DNA from: Syntrophomonadaceae bacterium
GTDB taxonomy: Bacteria > Bacillota > Syntrophomonadia > Syntrophomonadales > Syntrophomonadaceae
Direction: 5' to 3'
DNA length: 64,000 bases
Assembly (NCBI GenBank): GCA_012729835.1
Contig: JAAYCK010000114.1
Coordinates: forward strand, 44,745 to 108,744
Positions 18,432 to 28,485 of the stretch are shown here, in pieces. A model generated the notes under the pieces. The model had not been told where the DNA came from. It ran no database searches and was given only the letters and a program-made list of their open reading frames with translations. Each line of letters starts with the position of its first letter. Positions within the stretch are counted from its first letter, which is position 1. The translations under genes and the position numbers were made by a program.

Positions 18432-19364
18432 TTGCAGAAACAAGCGACAAGGGATGCATATGGACTGGCTCTGGTGGAACTGGGACATTTGCATGAAGAT
18501 ATCGTTGTTTTGGATGCTGATCTTTCCAAGTCGACCAAGACGGCTGATTTTGCCAAGGTCTTTCCTGGGCGTTTTATAAATGCTGGCATAGCCGAACAGA
18601 ATATGATGGGCATGGCAGCGGGGCTGGCAGCATCCGGTAAAAAGGTATTTGCCAGTACCTTTGCCATATTTGCGACTGGTCGTGCCTTTGAGCAGGTGCG
18701 CAACTCGCTGGCTTATGCCGGAATGAATGTTAAGGTATGCGCCACTCACGCCGGGATCACCGTTGGTGAAGACGGCGGTTCCCATCAGTCGGTGGAAGAT
18801 ATTGCTCTTATGCGCAGTATACCGGGTATGCTGGTAGTTGTACCCTCAGATGGGGTGATTACCCGCCAGGCATTGATAAGTCTTTATGAATACGAGGGAC
18901 CGGCTTACCTGCGCTTGGGACGTCCAGCGGTTCCCGTTATATATGATGAAGGCACATCTTTTGAGATCGGGCGGGGGATCAAATTGCGGGGAGGTCAAGA
19001 TGTTGCCATAATTGCCTGCGGCATCATGGTGCATAAGTCGCTGGAGGCCGCCGCGATCTTAGCTGGGCAGGGCATTGAGGCAAGCGTGATAGATATGCAT
19101 ACCATCAAACCGCTGGATCGCGAAATGGTCCTGGCAGCAGCGCGGGAGACTGGTGCTATCCTCACAGTGGAGGAACATAGCATTATTGGAGGACTCGGCA
19201 GTGCAGTGTGTGAACTAGTCAGCGAATTCCAACCGGTTCCAGTCAAACGGATGGGATTGGAGGATACTTTTGGGCAGTCGGGCTCTCCGGATGAGCTGAT
19301 GAACTACTATGGGCTGACGGTGGAAAAGATCGTCGATAATATCCACATGCTGATCCATAAATAG
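18432..19364 (+). CDS. Transketolase, C-terminal subunit
   Basis: Start TTG 18432 lies 9 bp after AAAGGAG (18416-18422). The 310 residues contain the pyrimidine-binding and C-terminal transketolase domains: VLDADLSKSTKT, INAGIAEQNMMGMAAGLA with the catalytic Glu, FATGRAFEQVRN, and the C-terminal IDMHTIKPLD and VEEHSIIGGLG segments. It forms the active enzyme with the 17235 product. The spacer between the halves is the tandem duplication. A strong terminator follows at 19400, so this gene ends the unit. Confidence 0.94.
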   Translation: MQKQATRDAYGLALVELGHLHEDIVVLDADLSKSTKTADFAKVFPGRFINAGIAEQNMMGMAAGLAASGKKVFASTFAIFATGRAFEQVRNSLAYAGMNVKVCATHAGITVGEDGGSHQSVEDIALMRSIPGMLVVVPSDGVITRQALISLYEYEGPAYLRLGRPAVPVIYDEGTSFEIGRGIKLRGGQDVAIIACGIMVHKSLEAAAILAGQGIEASVIDMHTIKPLDREMVLAAARETGAILTVEEHSIIGGLGSAVCELVSEFQPVPVKRMGLEDTFGQSGSPDELMNYYGLTVEKIVDNIHMLIHK

Positions 19365-19399
19365 TAGCTGAAAAAAAGGTATTTTAAAGCCTTTTGTAG

Positions 19400-19427
19400 A
19401 ACCACCTTGATTGGTGGTTTTTTTTTT
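19400..19427 (+). terminator. Rho-independent terminator after transketolase
   Basis: ACCACC (19401-19406) pairs with GGTGGT (19413-19418) across a six-base loop and is followed by a run of about nine T. It ends the transketolase unit before ftsE. Confidence 0.9.
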
Positions 19428-19444
19428 GTTCTGGAGGATGACAA

Positions 19445-20128
19445 ATGTTAGTTCAATTCTACAATGTTTCCAAGATCTACCCTAATGGTGCCAAGGCTCT
19501 CGACGATATTTCTATTCAGATCGACCGTGGAGAATTTGTTTTTTTAATGGGACCTAGTGGTGCGGGCAAATCTACTCTGGTGAAGATGCTTTTCCGCGAA
19601 GAACTTCCCACCAGAGGTCAAATATTTCTGGCATCACGGAGTGTAGTCAGGATGAAACGCTCGGATGTACCGAAACTTCGGCGTAATATGGGGATAGTTT
19701 TTCAAGATTTTAAGCTGCTGGAGAGAAAAACCGTCGCGGAGAATGTTTCCTTTGCCATGGAGGTAGTAGGGGCCAGCAGTAAAGATATCCGGACCCGGGT
19801 GCCGGAGGTAATAAATATGGTTGGTCTCAAGGGGAAAGAGAATTCATTCCCCGGCGAATTATCCGGTGGCGAACAGCAGCGGGTCGGAATTGCCCGGGCT
19901 TTATCCAATAGGCCTTTGTTGTTGATCGCTGACGAACCGACCGGTAACCTGGATCTAAATACTTCACAGGAGATTATGGAATTGTTGTTTGACATCAACC
20001 GAAAAGGAACCACGGTGATTATGGCTTCACATGCCCGTGAGTTGGTGCGGGCTGCCCGCAAGCGGGTAATTATGCTGCAAAATGGACGGGTCGTCGATGA
20101 CAGCCCTAATGGGGAGTCGTTATTATGA
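19445..20128 (+). CDS. ftsE: Cell division ATP-binding protein FtsE
   Basis: A 227-residue ABC ATPase. Walker A is GPSGAGKST, the signature is LSGGEQQRVGIARAL, and Walker B reads LLIADEPTGNLD. FtsE with membrane partner FtsX forms a complex that controls cell-wall hydrolases at or near the division site. SD GGAGG lies just upstream of ATG 19445. It overlaps ftsX by four bases (ATGA), the usual sign of coupling. The M23 peptidase downstream is the probable controlled hydrolase. Confidence 0.96.
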   Translation: MLVQFYNVSKIYPNGAKALDDISIQIDRGEFVFLMGPSGAGKSTLVKMLFREELPTRGQIFLASRSVVRMKRSDVPKLRRNMGIVFQDFKLLERKTVAENVSFAMEVVGASSKDIRTRVPEVINMVGLKGKENSFPGELSGGEQQRVGIARALSNRPLLLIADEPTGNLDLNTSQEIMELLFDINRKGTTVIMASHARELVRAARKRVIMLQNGRVVDDSPNGESLL

Positions 20129-21009
20129 GGCCAGGATCTATCATTTATTTCTTCCGCGAAGCCGGTAAATCTTTGAAACGCAACCGGCTACTGAGTTTTG
20201 CAACCATAACCACGGTAGCGGTCTGCATATTGATACTCGGCTTCGGAGTTTTATTCACGATCAATGCCAGTAATTTCATGAACCATCTGGAGTCGGACGT
20301 CCAGATCCGGGCCTTCTTAGAGCAGGACCTAACCGCTTCCCAGATCAGTGATATAGGCCGAAAGATCGAGGCTATACCCGGGGTGGGATCTAATAAGTTC
20401 ATATCCAGGGATGAAGCCCTGCAGCAGATGCAGAAGGATTTTGGACGCCGGGAATATGATCTCAAAGAGACTCTGGGCAAGAATCCCCTGCCCCATACTT
20501 ATATGGTGAAAGTGAAAAATCCCCGGGAGGTTTCCCAGCTGGCTGCCAAAATAAAAAGTATGCCCGGGGTATATAAGGTCAACTATGGCCAGGGCACGGT
20601 GGAGAAACTGTTCAAGGTTACTCGCTGGATGCGTATTATCGGTATAATATTTATCGTATTATTACTAGTTGGGGCTGTATTTCTTATAGCCACTACTATC
20701 CGTCTGGCTATCTTTGCCCGTCGTAAAGAGATCTATCTGATGAAGCTGATCGGTTCGACGGATTGGTTTATCCGCTGGCCGTTCTTTTTAGAAGGTATTC
20801 TGTTAAGTTCGCTGGGAGCGTTGATATCCATAGGTATTCTGGCAATGGCCTATGGTTCATTGATCAGTAAGATTGACAACCTGTTCTTCATACAACTGGT
20901 AAGCGACGCCGGAACCATCAGGAACCTTTACCTGGTACTGCTGGGCACCGGGGCTGGACTGGGAGTAGTTGGTACCTGGATCTCGCTTAACCGCTTTCTG
21001 AAAGTCTAG
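20125..21009 (+). CDS. ftsX: Cell division protein FtsX
   Basis: A 294-residue membrane protein of the FtsX/MacB permease class. It has an N-terminal helix (ITTVAVCILILGFGVLFTI), an outer domain of about 100 residues (with IRAFLEQDLTASQI), and three C-terminal helices (IIGIIFIVLLLVGAVFLIATTI and two more). The outer loop typically contacts the hydrolase or its activator. Translation is coupled to ftsE by overlap. Confidence 0.96.
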   Translation: MRPGSIIYFFREAGKSLKRNRLLSFATITTVAVCILILGFGVLFTINASNFMNHLESDVQIRAFLEQDLTASQISDIGRKIEAIPGVGSNKFISRDEALQQMQKDFGRREYDLKETLGKNPLPHTYMVKVKNPREVSQLAAKIKSMPGVYKVNYGQGTVEKLFKVTRWMRIIGIIFIVLLLVGAVFLIATTIRLAIFARRKEIYLMKLIGSTDWFIRWPFFLEGILLSSLGALISIGILAMAYGSLISKIDNLFFIQLVSDAGTIRNLYLVLLGTGAGLGVVGTWISLNRFLKV

Positions 21010-21081
21010 GATGAGTGAATGAGTAATTTGGAACTTGGTATTTCCATAAACTAATCATATGGACCTGGGGGGAGGATGATT

Positions 21082-22224
21082 GTGAAAAAGGATAAACGTG
21101 GTCTGGCCTTGCTTCTTTCCGTAGTATTAATAATAGGGGTCATTTTGCCGGTATATGGTACTGAGCTGGAGGATAAACAGCGACTGCTGCAAGATGTCAA
21201 CCAGCAGATAAATCAACAACAAAACAAGGTAAACGATGCCAAGAAAAAAGAGAAATCAATACTGGGGCAGATCCAGAACATCGACCGGAATATTTATTCC
21301 ACCGATAAAGAGATACGCCAGATCGATGAACGGGTCACCTACCTTGATTCTAATATCGATGTTACCAAACAGGACATTGACCAATTAAGGGAGAGTCTGG
21401 CCCAGCAAACCGAGGTTATGGGCAAACGTCTGGTATTTGCCTATGAAGAAGGTTCCAAAATATCTTACCTGGAGGTTCTGCTGGCATCTACAGATATTCA
21501 AGATTTTCTCACGCGCTATGATTATCTGGCCAGCATAGTCGATAATGATGCCAGTATGATAGAGGAGATCGAGCGGGCGAAAATCGAGTTGGATATCAAA
21601 CAGAACGAACTGGAAAGCCAGAAGAATGAGATGAAAAATCTCCAGGAGGAACAACTCGAAAAAAAGGAAGAGCTTAAAAACGATAAACAGCAGAAGAATG
21701 TGATACTCAACGATGTAGTCAAAGAGCGTAAGGCGTATGAGGCAGCCTTAAATGAATTGGAACAGGCTTCCTCCCAATTGGAGAGCATAATCCGGAATAT
21801 CCAGGGTGGCAGCAGCGGCGAACAGCTAGGGACCGGGGTCTATACCTGGCCTTGTCCGGGGTACAAAACAATAACATCACCCTTTGGTATGCGCTATCAC
21901 CCGATCCTGAAGACCAGGAAGCTGCATACGGGAATAGACATAGCGGCACCTTCGGGAGCATCGATCATGGCGGCAGATGCCGGTACGGTAATCTATTCCG
22001 GCTGGATGGACGGGTATGGACAGGTTATAGTGGTTGATCACGGCAATAAAATGTCGACCCTGTATGCTCATCAATCGGTTTTAATAGCTGCCAAGGGAGC
22101 TTCGGTCGGCAAAGGGCAGGTCATTGGCAAAGTAGGCACCACTGGTTTTTCTACCGGACCCCATTTGCATTTTGAGGTACGCGTCAACGGCAGCACGGTT
22201 GATCCTACCGGATATGTGAGATAG
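21082..22224 (+). CDS. Secreted coiled-coil M23 peptidase (EnvC/PcsB-like role)
   Basis: GTG 21082 is preferred over ATG 21076 because GGGGGGAGG (21067-21075) then sits 6 bp away. The 380 residues start with a signal peptide (LALLLSVVLIIGVILPVYG), followed by a long coiled coil (about 25-240) rich in K, E, Q, and a C-terminal LytM/M23 domain with HTGIDIAAPSGA and HLHFEVRVNG metal-binding motifs. It cleaves peptide crosslinks of peptidoglycan. The gene follows ftsEX directly, so control by FtsEX is likely from context. Confidence 0.93.
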   Translation: MKKDKRGLALLLSVVLIIGVILPVYGTELEDKQRLLQDVNQQINQQQNKVNDAKKKEKSILGQIQNIDRNIYSTDKEIRQIDERVTYLDSNIDVTKQDIDQLRESLAQQTEVMGKRLVFAYEEGSKISYLEVLLASTDIQDFLTRYDYLASIVDNDASMIEEIERAKIELDIKQNELESQKNEMKNLQEEQLEKKEELKNDKQQKNVILNDVVKERKAYEAALNELEQASSQLESIIRNIQGGSSGEQLGTGVYTWPCPGYKTITSPFGMRYHPILKTRKLHTGIDIAAPSGASIMAADAGTVIYSGWMDGYGQVIVVDHGNKMSTLYAHQSVLIAAKGASVGKGQVIGKVGTTGFSTGPHLHFEVRVNGSTVDPTGYVR

Positions 22225-22237
22225 ACGATGGTTTGAT

Positions 22238-22324
22238 CAGGCTCATATTGATGAGCCTGTCCTGATTGTAGACAAAGTCAACAAGATGGCAGGGCTTGTC
22301 CCGGCTCATATTAGTGAGCCCGGC
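22238..22324. repeat. Paired near-identical hairpins flanking a shared 32-nt motif
   Basis: Two hairpins with arms GGCTCAT and (A)TGAGCC occur at 22238-22259 and 22301-22323. Between them lies GATTGTAGACAAAGTCAACA and its continuation (22264-22295), which recurs with few changes at 39748-39779. No T-run follows, so they are poor terminators. Confidence 0.65.
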
Positions 22325-22340
22325 TTAATATAATAAAGGT

Positions 22341-23504
22341 ATGGTAGGTGGAGATTTGAAAACAAACAGTTTTTGGCGGGGCCTTAATGTCTTTTTTTCT
22401 TTAATCGGCGCTCTGGTCGTTTTAGGGATGATTGTGGTATTCGTCACCAATACAGCCGGCATCGGTACTTTTATCAGCGTTTTAGGCCTGATCAAGACCC
22501 AGTCCATATATGACCTGAATTCAAGCAAAATATTCCAAGGAGCGGCGGCTGGAGTAGTACAGACCCTGGATGATCCGTATTCCGAGTACCTGAACCGTGC
22601 AACCTGGCAGGATCTTAAGGTGCGTTTGGACGCCAAGTTTGGGGGAATCGGGGTATTTATCCTGCAGGACAATTCAGGTCGTCTGAAGATATTGTCACCC
22701 TTAAAGGGGACCCCGGCATATGAAGCCGGCATCAAGAGCGGTGATTTTATCACCAAGATTAACGGGGAATCCACCAATGGTATGACCCAGGATAAGGCCA
22801 TCCATCTTCTCAAAGGGGACCCTGGGACTCAGGTGATAGTAACCGTCTATCGACAATCAGACGGGGAGGAACATGATTTTAAGATTATCCGGGCAATTAT
22901 CAACGTTCCATCCGTAGAACAAAAAACCTTGGATGAGGCCGGACAAATCGGGTACATCAAATTGAATCAATTCCATTCCAGGTCTGCTGGAGAGATGAAG
23001 GAAGCGGTCGACGGCTTTATCCGGGATGACAAAGTCAAGGGGATCATTCTAGATCTGCGGGATAATGGCGGTGGTGATTTTGAAGCTGCCATTGATATTG
23101 CCGACCTGTTCCTGGATGAGGTTCCGGTAGTTAGTGCGGTAGACGCCAGGGGAAATAAGGAAGTTTACCGAGCATCTATGGGTAAGACCCCGCTGCCTTT
23201 GGTGGTGCTGGTCAACGGAGATAGCGCCAGTGCCTCGGAGATATTGGCGGCCGCGCTGCAGGATAATCATCGGGCGGTTCTGGTAGGACAAAAGACATTT
23301 GGCAAGGGTCTGGTGCAAACCGTATTTCCCCTGCGGGACGGCGGCGCCCTCAAACTAACCACCCAGACCTATTACACGCCTCGCGGCACCGATATAAACA
23401 AGATCGGTATCCGACCGGATTACACCGTCAAGAATGAGCCGGCCGATAAAGAGGATAAACAGTTGCTCCAGGCAGAGCAGCTGATCAAAAAACAAATCTA
23501 TTAG
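22341..23504 (+). CDS. ctpA: Carboxyl-terminal processing protease (S41 family)
   Basis: A 387-residue protein with one N-terminal membrane anchor (about 18-40), a PDZ domain (about 95-180, with GIGVF and GTPAYEAGIKSGDFI) and the S41 peptidase domain. The catalytic serine lies in DSASASEI (around 295-301) and the lysine in GQKTFGKG. Such proteases cleave envelope proteins from the C-terminal side; in Bacillus the homologue CtpB acts in sporulation signalling. TTG 22356 is an alternative start. The order ftsEX-M23-ctp-minJ-uvrB is like B. subtilis. Confidence 0.94.
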   Translation: MVGGDLKTNSFWRGLNVFFSLIGALVVLGMIVVFVTNTAGIGTFISVLGLIKTQSIYDLNSSKIFQGAAAGVVQTLDDPYSEYLNRATWQDLKVRLDAKFGGIGVFILQDNSGRLKILSPLKGTPAYEAGIKSGDFITKINGESTNGMTQDKAIHLLKGDPGTQVIVTVYRQSDGEEHDFKIIRAIINVPSVEQKTLDEAGQIGYIKLNQFHSRSAGEMKEAVDGFIRDDKVKGIILDLRDNGGGDFEAAIDIADLFLDEVPVVSAVDARGNKEVYRASMGKTPLPLVVLVNGDSASASEILAAALQDNHRAVLVGQKTFGKGLVQTVFPLRDGGALKLTTQTYYTPRGTDINKIGIRPDYTVKNEPADKEDKQLLQAEQLIKKQIY

Positions 23505-23517
23505 GGTATAGGATGGC

Positions 23518-23562
23518 AAGAGGCCGGATCTGGGTCCCGGTGACTTGGATCCGGCTTCTTTT
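23518..23562 (+). terminator. Rho-independent terminator after ctp gene
   Basis: AGGCCGGATC (23521-23530) pairs with GGATCCGGC (23547-23555), with TTCTTTTCTT following. Confidence 0.8.
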
Positions 23563-23654
23563 CTTGTATAGGAAAATATGCGGTCACAGTACGCTAGTCG
23601 CCGACAGGTCATTGCTGCGAAAACGGGGTAAGTTGTTCTTGGTGAGGAGGTAGC

Positions 23655-24893
23655 ATGTTGGACCTTATCCTGCCGGTTTTAACTCTCATGGGCCATGTCT
23701 TTTGGAATGCCTTCACCTCACCCTCATTTCTCATCATATACTGTCTGCTTTTTTTAATAACCAACCAACAGTACAAGAGGTTGGAAGATATGTCGGCCAG
23801 GGCGCGCCGTTATCATCCGCTGCATTTTAAAGCCACCCTGATCTCTATTGTGCTGGGTTTGTTGGGGGGTATCCTCGGCAGTCTGCTCATAATCATAGTG
23901 GGGATCGATATTAGCCGGGTCAATATACTGCCTTTGTGGGTATTAGCGCTGATTCTGATGATGATCAGTCCGCGCTTTCTTTGCTTTGCCTACGCCGGCG
24001 GTGTGCTGGCGGTGATAAGCCTGGTATCCGGCTATCCGCAAATGGACATTGCCCAATTGCTGGCCCTGGTAGCGGTATTGCATATGGTGGAGAGCCTGCT
24101 TATTCTCCTGAATGGGCATTTGAGCCCCGTTCCCGTCTATGTTCAACGTGATAATGAGATAATTGGCGGATTTAATCTGCAAAAATTCTGGCCAATTCCC
24201 CTCTTGGCCCTGGCTAGTACGGGTTTGCTGGCTGATCCAGGTGCTTTGCCTCCTATGCCATCCTGGTGGCCGTTGCTCAAGAGCTATTCGTCGGCCCTTC
24301 CGGGGCAGAATTATATACTGTTGCCGCTCCTGGCGGTACTGGGCTACGGTGAAATCACTACTACCGCTGCCCCTGGCCATCGAGTGCGCAAATCATCAGC
24401 TAACCTGCTGTTGTTTAGTATAATATTGCTGATATTGTCTATTGCCAGTTCGTATTATCCGCAAATGCTTTGGGCAGCAGCACTTTTTGCGCCGCTGGGC
24501 CATGAAACGGTTATTTGGCTGGGTACCCGGCAGGAAAGGAGTCAATTACCCCTTTATGTAACCGGTGGACCCGGGCTGATGATGCTGGATGTGGTGGTGG
24601 GAAGTCCAGCATATCAGGCTGGTCTGCGTTCGGCCGATCGAATACTATCGATCAATGGACAAGAGATAGCGACCTATCATGAACTGCTTGGGCTGACCGG
24701 GCAGGGAACAGGTCATTTTGCAGTAGAGGTTAGCCGCGATAATTCGGTTTACCATACCACAATCAAGCGCGCTCCTGCTGCAGACTGGGGCATTACCCCG
24801 GTGCCTGAGGCTGGAGCTATACAATGCCTTATCCAGCATGATGTCAGCGTATTTAGTTGGTTGAAACACTTGCAGCGTATTTTCCGTCGCTGA
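23655..24893 (+). CDS. Polytopic membrane protein with C-terminal PDZ domain, MinJ-like
   Basis: A 412-residue protein with about eight membrane helices in the first 300 residues and a PDZ domain at the C-terminus (about 310-400, with VVVGSPAYQAGLRSADRILSI). This layout and the place between ctp and uvrB match B. subtilis MinJ, which bridges DivIVA and the Min division inhibitor. Primary sequence identity to MinJ cannot be judged here, so no symbol is given. SD GAGGAGG sits just before ATG 23655. Confidence 0.78.
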   Translation: MLDLILPVLTLMGHVFWNAFTSPSFLIIYCLLFLITNQQYKRLEDMSARARRYHPLHFKATLISIVLGLLGGILGSLLIIIVGIDISRVNILPLWVLALILMMISPRFLCFAYAGGVLAVISLVSGYPQMDIAQLLALVAVLHMVESLLILLNGHLSPVPVYVQRDNEIIGGFNLQKFWPIPLLALASTGLLADPGALPPMPSWWPLLKSYSSALPGQNYILLPLLAVLGYGEITTTAAPGHRVRKSSANLLLFSIILLILSIASSYYPQMLWAAALFAPLGHETVIWLGTRQERSQLPLYVTGGPGLMMLDVVVGSPAYQAGLRSADRILSINGQEIATYHELLGLTGQGTGHFAVEVSRDNSVYHTTIKRAPAADWGITPVPEAGAIQCLIQHDVSVFSWLKHLQRIFRR

Positions 24894-24992
24894 TTCACTG
24901 CATGGTCAAGTTGCTTTTTACCCGTGTTCTCACCTTGCCCCTTCCGTGCATACATTTATAAATATGATGTTATGCAAAAGGGGGAGTCCGCT

Positions 24993-26063
24993 ATGGCCAA
25001 CCGCCGAAATATCCGCTATGTTTTTACCAGTAGTAATACTTGCGATGGGTTCCACAGCTTCATACCAGATTTGGTCAAACCCTTGCAGAGGGTATATATA
25101 TTGAAAGGGGCGCCGGGAAGCGGCAAGGCGACTTTTATCCGCATGCTGGGGGAGGCCCTGGCCGAACGGGGATATGAAGTGGACTTCTGGCTTTCTGCTG
25201 CCGATCCGTTAAACCCCGAAGGTCTCTACCTGCCGCGTCTGGATCTGGCGGTAATAAACGGTTCGCTGGGCTTGGGAGTGGATCCGCATTATCCCGGAGC
25301 TACCGGCGAGGTCATCGGACTGGAACAATACCAGGACCGGGAGTCTCTGCGCCATTATGGCAGCGAGATTATCAGCCTGATCGATCGCCTGGAGGCTGAA
25401 CGAGCTAAAGTGGAAGTGATATTAAAACAGGCTGCCGAAGCCAGGGGGGATATCCATAGAATCTTCTCACCAGGCCTGCAACCTGAAAAAATCAGGCATT
25501 TGGCCGACAAACTGGAGGCGGATTTGTTTCAGGAGGGACCGGCTGAACGGCATTTCTATGCCAGTTCCTTCAGCGCAGAGGGAACCATCAACTACGTAGA
25601 TGATATCAGCCGAAGCTGCCAGCGTCGCTATATCCTGAAAGGGCGGCCGGGCAGCGGTCAATCGATCATAATGACTGAGATTGCTGAACGCGGACGCCGC
25701 CGCGGCTGGTATCTGGAATACTATCACTCCGGCTTGGAGCGGGAGAGCATACTGATGCTTTTGATTCCCAGTCAGGGAATAGCCTTGATCGATGCAGCTG
25801 ATACTGAGATAAGTCTTCGCCCCTGGGATGTGGTGATCGATATGAATGAAGACCTTGAGGAATCTGATTGGCAAGAAAAGGACCTGGCAGCTGCTGAGCT
25901 CAAAAGGTTATATGAGATCCTGCTGATTCAAGCTCGGGAAGGCCTGGAAAGCGCACAGAGGACCTTGTTGGAACTCAAGAAGATCTACCGTGGGGCAACA
26001 GATTTTTCCCGCTTGGAAGACCGGCGTGAGGAATTGCTGCAGGAGATTATCAACAACCATTAG
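24993..26063 (+). CDS. P-loop family protein with two imperfect Walker A motifs
   Basis: The start ATG 24993 has AAGGGGGA about 6 bp upstream; an earlier ATG at 24924 lacks one. The 356-residue protein is internally duplicated: each half has an LKGxPGSG motif. The first is GAPGSGKA (39-46), where the usual Ser/Thr after Lys is Ala, and the second is GRPGSGQS (217-224), where the key Lys is Gln. The layout resembles a conserved Clostridia/Bacillus ATPase family (PRK06851-type) from memory. Function is unknown; nucleotide binding is doubtful at least at the second site. It lies between the MinJ-like gene and uvrB and has no operon signal with uvrB. Confidence 0.7.
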   Translation: MANRRNIRYVFTSSNTCDGFHSFIPDLVKPLQRVYILKGAPGSGKATFIRMLGEALAERGYEVDFWLSAADPLNPEGLYLPRLDLAVINGSLGLGVDPHYPGATGEVIGLEQYQDRESLRHYGSEIISLIDRLEAERAKVEVILKQAAEARGDIHRIFSPGLQPEKIRHLADKLEADLFQEGPAERHFYASSFSAEGTINYVDDISRSCQRRYILKGRPGSGQSIIMTEIAERGRRRGWYLEYYHSGLERESILMLLIPSQGIALIDAADTEISLRPWDVVIDMNEDLEESDWQEKDLAAAELKRLYEILLIQAREGLESAQRTLLELKKIYRGATDFSRLEDRREELLQEIINNH

Positions 26064-26071
26064 CACACAAA

Positions 26072-26085
26072 AGCACATGTGTTCT
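26072..26085 (+). promoter_or_regulatory. LexA-like SOS box before uvrB
   Basis: AGCACATGTGTTCT agrees with the Gram-positive LexA box CGAACRNRYGTTYC except at positions 1, 3 and 14. It overlaps the -35 zone of a possible promoter: TGTTCA (26085-26090), 17 bp, TAAAAT (26108-26113). uvrB is a classic SOS gene, so control by LexA is likely. Confidence 0.55.
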
Positions 26086-26214
26086 GTTCAGATGCCTGCC
26101 TTTCGTGTAAAATAGTATTGAACAATACAGAGGACAGGCTTTTATGATCCCGAAAGAGATCGTCTAAATAGTAGTGGAGTCATAAAATCTCCAGTATGAA
26201 TTGAGGAGTATATT

Positions 26215-28215
26215 TTGCATAGTTTTAAGATCCATTCAGATTATCAGGCTACCGGTGACCAGCCGGAGGCGATCAGAGACCTGGTTGAGGGTCTCCGAGC
26301 CGGCGAACGACAGCAAACGCTGCTGGGAGTGACCGGATCAGGTAAAACCTTTACGATGGCTAGGGTCATTGAGGAGGTACAGCGTCCGGCTCTGGTGCTG
26401 GCACCCAACAAGACCCTGGCTGGTCAGCTCTATTCGGAATTTAAACAGTTCTTTCCGGAGAACGCTGTGGAATATTTTATCAGCTATTATGATTACTATC
26501 AGCCGGAAGCCTATGTACCGCACACTGATACCTATATAGAGAAGGATTCTTCTATTAATGATGAGATAGACAAGCTGCGTCATTCGGCCACGGCCTCATT
26601 GCTGGAGCGCCGGGATGTCATCATTGTGGCCAGCGTATCCTGCATCTATGGTTTGGGAGCCCCCCAGGATTATTATGCAATGGCTATTTCCCTGCGTCCG
26701 GGGACTGAGTATCCACGGGACAAGCTGCTGCGGCGGTTGGTAGAGAATCACTACGAACGCAATGAGGTAGCCTTTGAGCGCGGACTGTTCAGAGTGCGTG
26801 GTGATGTGGTCGAGGTCTTTCCCGCCTCGGCCGGAGACCGGGCTATTCGGATCGAATACTTCGGCGATGAGATTGACCGACTGATCGAGTTTAATCCGCT
26901 GACGGGCGAAGTATACGGCCGCATGCTGCATGCTATGATCTTTCCGGCTTCTCACTATGTGACTACCCGGGAGAACATGTTGGCAGCCGCCAGTGAGATT
27001 GAAGCCGAGCTGGCACTGCAAGTGGAGAAGTTTAAGTCTGAGGGCAAGCTGATTGAGGCTCAGCGTATTGAGCAGCGCACCCGCTATGATCTGGAAATGA
27101 TCCGTGAATTGGGTTACTGCAAAGGGATAGAAAACTACTCGCGTTATATTACCGGACGAGCACCGGGGGAGCCGCCCTATACCTTGATTGACTTTTTTCC
27201 GGAGGACTTCATATTCTTTGCCGATGAATCACATATATCAATTCCCCAGATACGGGGGATGTACGAGGGCGACCGTTCCCGCAAACAGAACCTGATCGAA
27301 TACGGCTTCCGGCTGCCTTCAGCTTTGGATAACCGTCCTCTGAGATTCACTGAATTCAACGAGAAGTTCAACCAGCTTATCTTCGTAAGTGCCACTCCCG
27401 GGGACTACGAATTAGAACACAGTTTACGGGTAGCCGAGCAGATCATTCGCCCCACTGGTCTGGTCGATCCGGAGATAGAAGTGAGGCCTACTGACGGGCA
27501 GATCGATGACTTGATGGAAGAGATACGGGAGACGGTGAACAAAGGTTATCGCGTTCTGGTTACCACCATGACTAAGCGGATGGCGGAAGACCTTTGCGAC
27601 TACTTTGATGGAAATGGAATGCGGGTACGTTACCTGCATTCCGATATCGATGCTTTGGAGCGGCTGACTATCCTGCGCGAACTCAGAGCAGGAGTCTTTG
27701 ATGTTCTGGTGGGTATTAATCTGCTCCGGGAGGGACTGGATCTGCCCGAAGTAGCTCTGGTGGCTATTCTGGATGCTGATAAAGAAGGCTTCCTGCGTTC
27801 AGGGCGCTCATTGATCCAGACTATTGGTAGGGCGGCGCGCAATGTTGAAGGCAGGGTCCTCATGTATGCCGATCGGGAGACTCCCTCCATGCGTCAGGCT
27901 ATTGAGGAAACCAACCGGCGCCGCCGAAAACAGAAAACCTTCAATGAAGAACACGGCATTACGCCGGAAACCATTAAAAAGGCCATCCATGTGGCGGTAG
28001 AAGCCATGGTAGCCGAGGAACCCGGCTCCTATGATGCCGATCTCTATCGCAGCCTGCCCAAGGAGGAACGGGAACGCCTGGCCGCTGAGATGCAGGCAGA
28101 AATGATTAAGGCTGCGGAAAAACTGGAATTCGAACGCGCCGCCCAACTGCGTGACATGATCCGCGAACTGCAACAGCCCAAAAAACCGGCTAAGAAACCC
28201 AGACGGGGTAGGTAA
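26215..28215 (+). CDS. uvrB: Excinuclease ABC subunit B
   Basis: A 666-residue DNA-damage verification helicase. It starts at TTG 26215, 6 bp after GAGGAG. Walker A is GVTGSGKT (about 41-48), the beta-hairpin region is [12 protein letters not shown], and helicase motifs include [12 protein letters not shown] and the C-terminal [13 protein letters not shown] motif ([14 protein letters not shown]) near the C-terminus binds UvrC. It acts with the downstream uvrA and uvrC. Confidence 0.98.
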   Translation: MHSFKIHSDYQATGDQPEAIRDLVEGLRAGERQQTLLGVTGSGKTFTMARVIEEVQRPALVLAPNKTLAGQLYSEFKQFFPENAVEYFISYYDYYQPEAYVPHTDTYIEKDSSINDEIDKLRHSATASLLERRDVIIVASVSCIYGLGAPQDYYAMAISLRPGTEYPRDKLLRRLVENHYERNEVAFERGLFRVRGDVVEVFPASAGDRAIRIEYFGDEIDRLIEFNPLTGEVYGRMLHAMIFPASHYVTTRENMLAAASEIEAELALQVEKFKSEGKLIEAQRIEQRTRYDLEMIRELGYCKGIENYSRYITGRAPGEPPYTLIDFFPEDFIFFADESHISIPQIRGMYEGDRSRKQNLIEYGFRLPSALDNRPLRFTEFNEKFNQLIFVSATPGDYELEHSLRVAEQIIRPTGLVDPEIEVRPTDGQIDDLMEEIRETVNKGYRVLVTTMTKRMAEDLCDYFDGNGMRVRYLHSDIDALERLTILRELRAGVFDVLVGINLLREGLDLPEVALVAILDADKEGFLRSGRSLIQTIGRAARNVEGRVLMYADRETPSMRQAIEETNRRRRKQKTFNEEHGITPETIKKAIHVAVEAMVAEEPGSYDADLYRSLPKEERERLAAEMQAEMIKAAEKLEFERAAQLRDMIRELQQPKKPAKKPRRGR

Positions 28216-28412
28216 TTGAATTTTGAATTATGAATTAATGTAGAAATGCTTTGCATTTCGTTATCTTTTTCAGGGTAGAAAAAGTATTGTTCTAACAAAA
28301 TGATACTTATCTACTGAGTGTCGGACTACCGTTAGATGATGAAATGACTCTCATTGCACCCATAGGGTGCACACCTTAATTAAGAATTAAAAATTGAGGA
28401 TTAAAAATTTAT
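28216..28412. repeat. AT-rich two-hairpin intergenic element, copy before uvrA
   Basis: Arms GAATTTTGAATTATGAATTA (left) and AATTAAGAATTAAAAATTG (right) enclose GAAATGC-TTT-GCATTTC (about 28244) and GCACCC-ATA-GGGTGC (about 28357). Loops differ from other copies while stems are kept. Confidence 0.7.
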
Positions 28413-28422
28413 GTCTTAATAA

Positions 28423-28453
28423 GCAGCGTGCCGCTTTGCCGCCTGCGTCCATT
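28423..28453 (+). repeat. GC-rich leader element before uvrA
   Basis: GCGTGCCGCTTTGCCGCCTG then CGTCCATT; related to elements before uvrC, the PHP gene and rnr. In this copy the hairpin arms are less complementary. Confidence 0.5.
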
Positions 28454-28485
28454 AATAATTTAAATTCTTTGGGAGACTGATTTTT

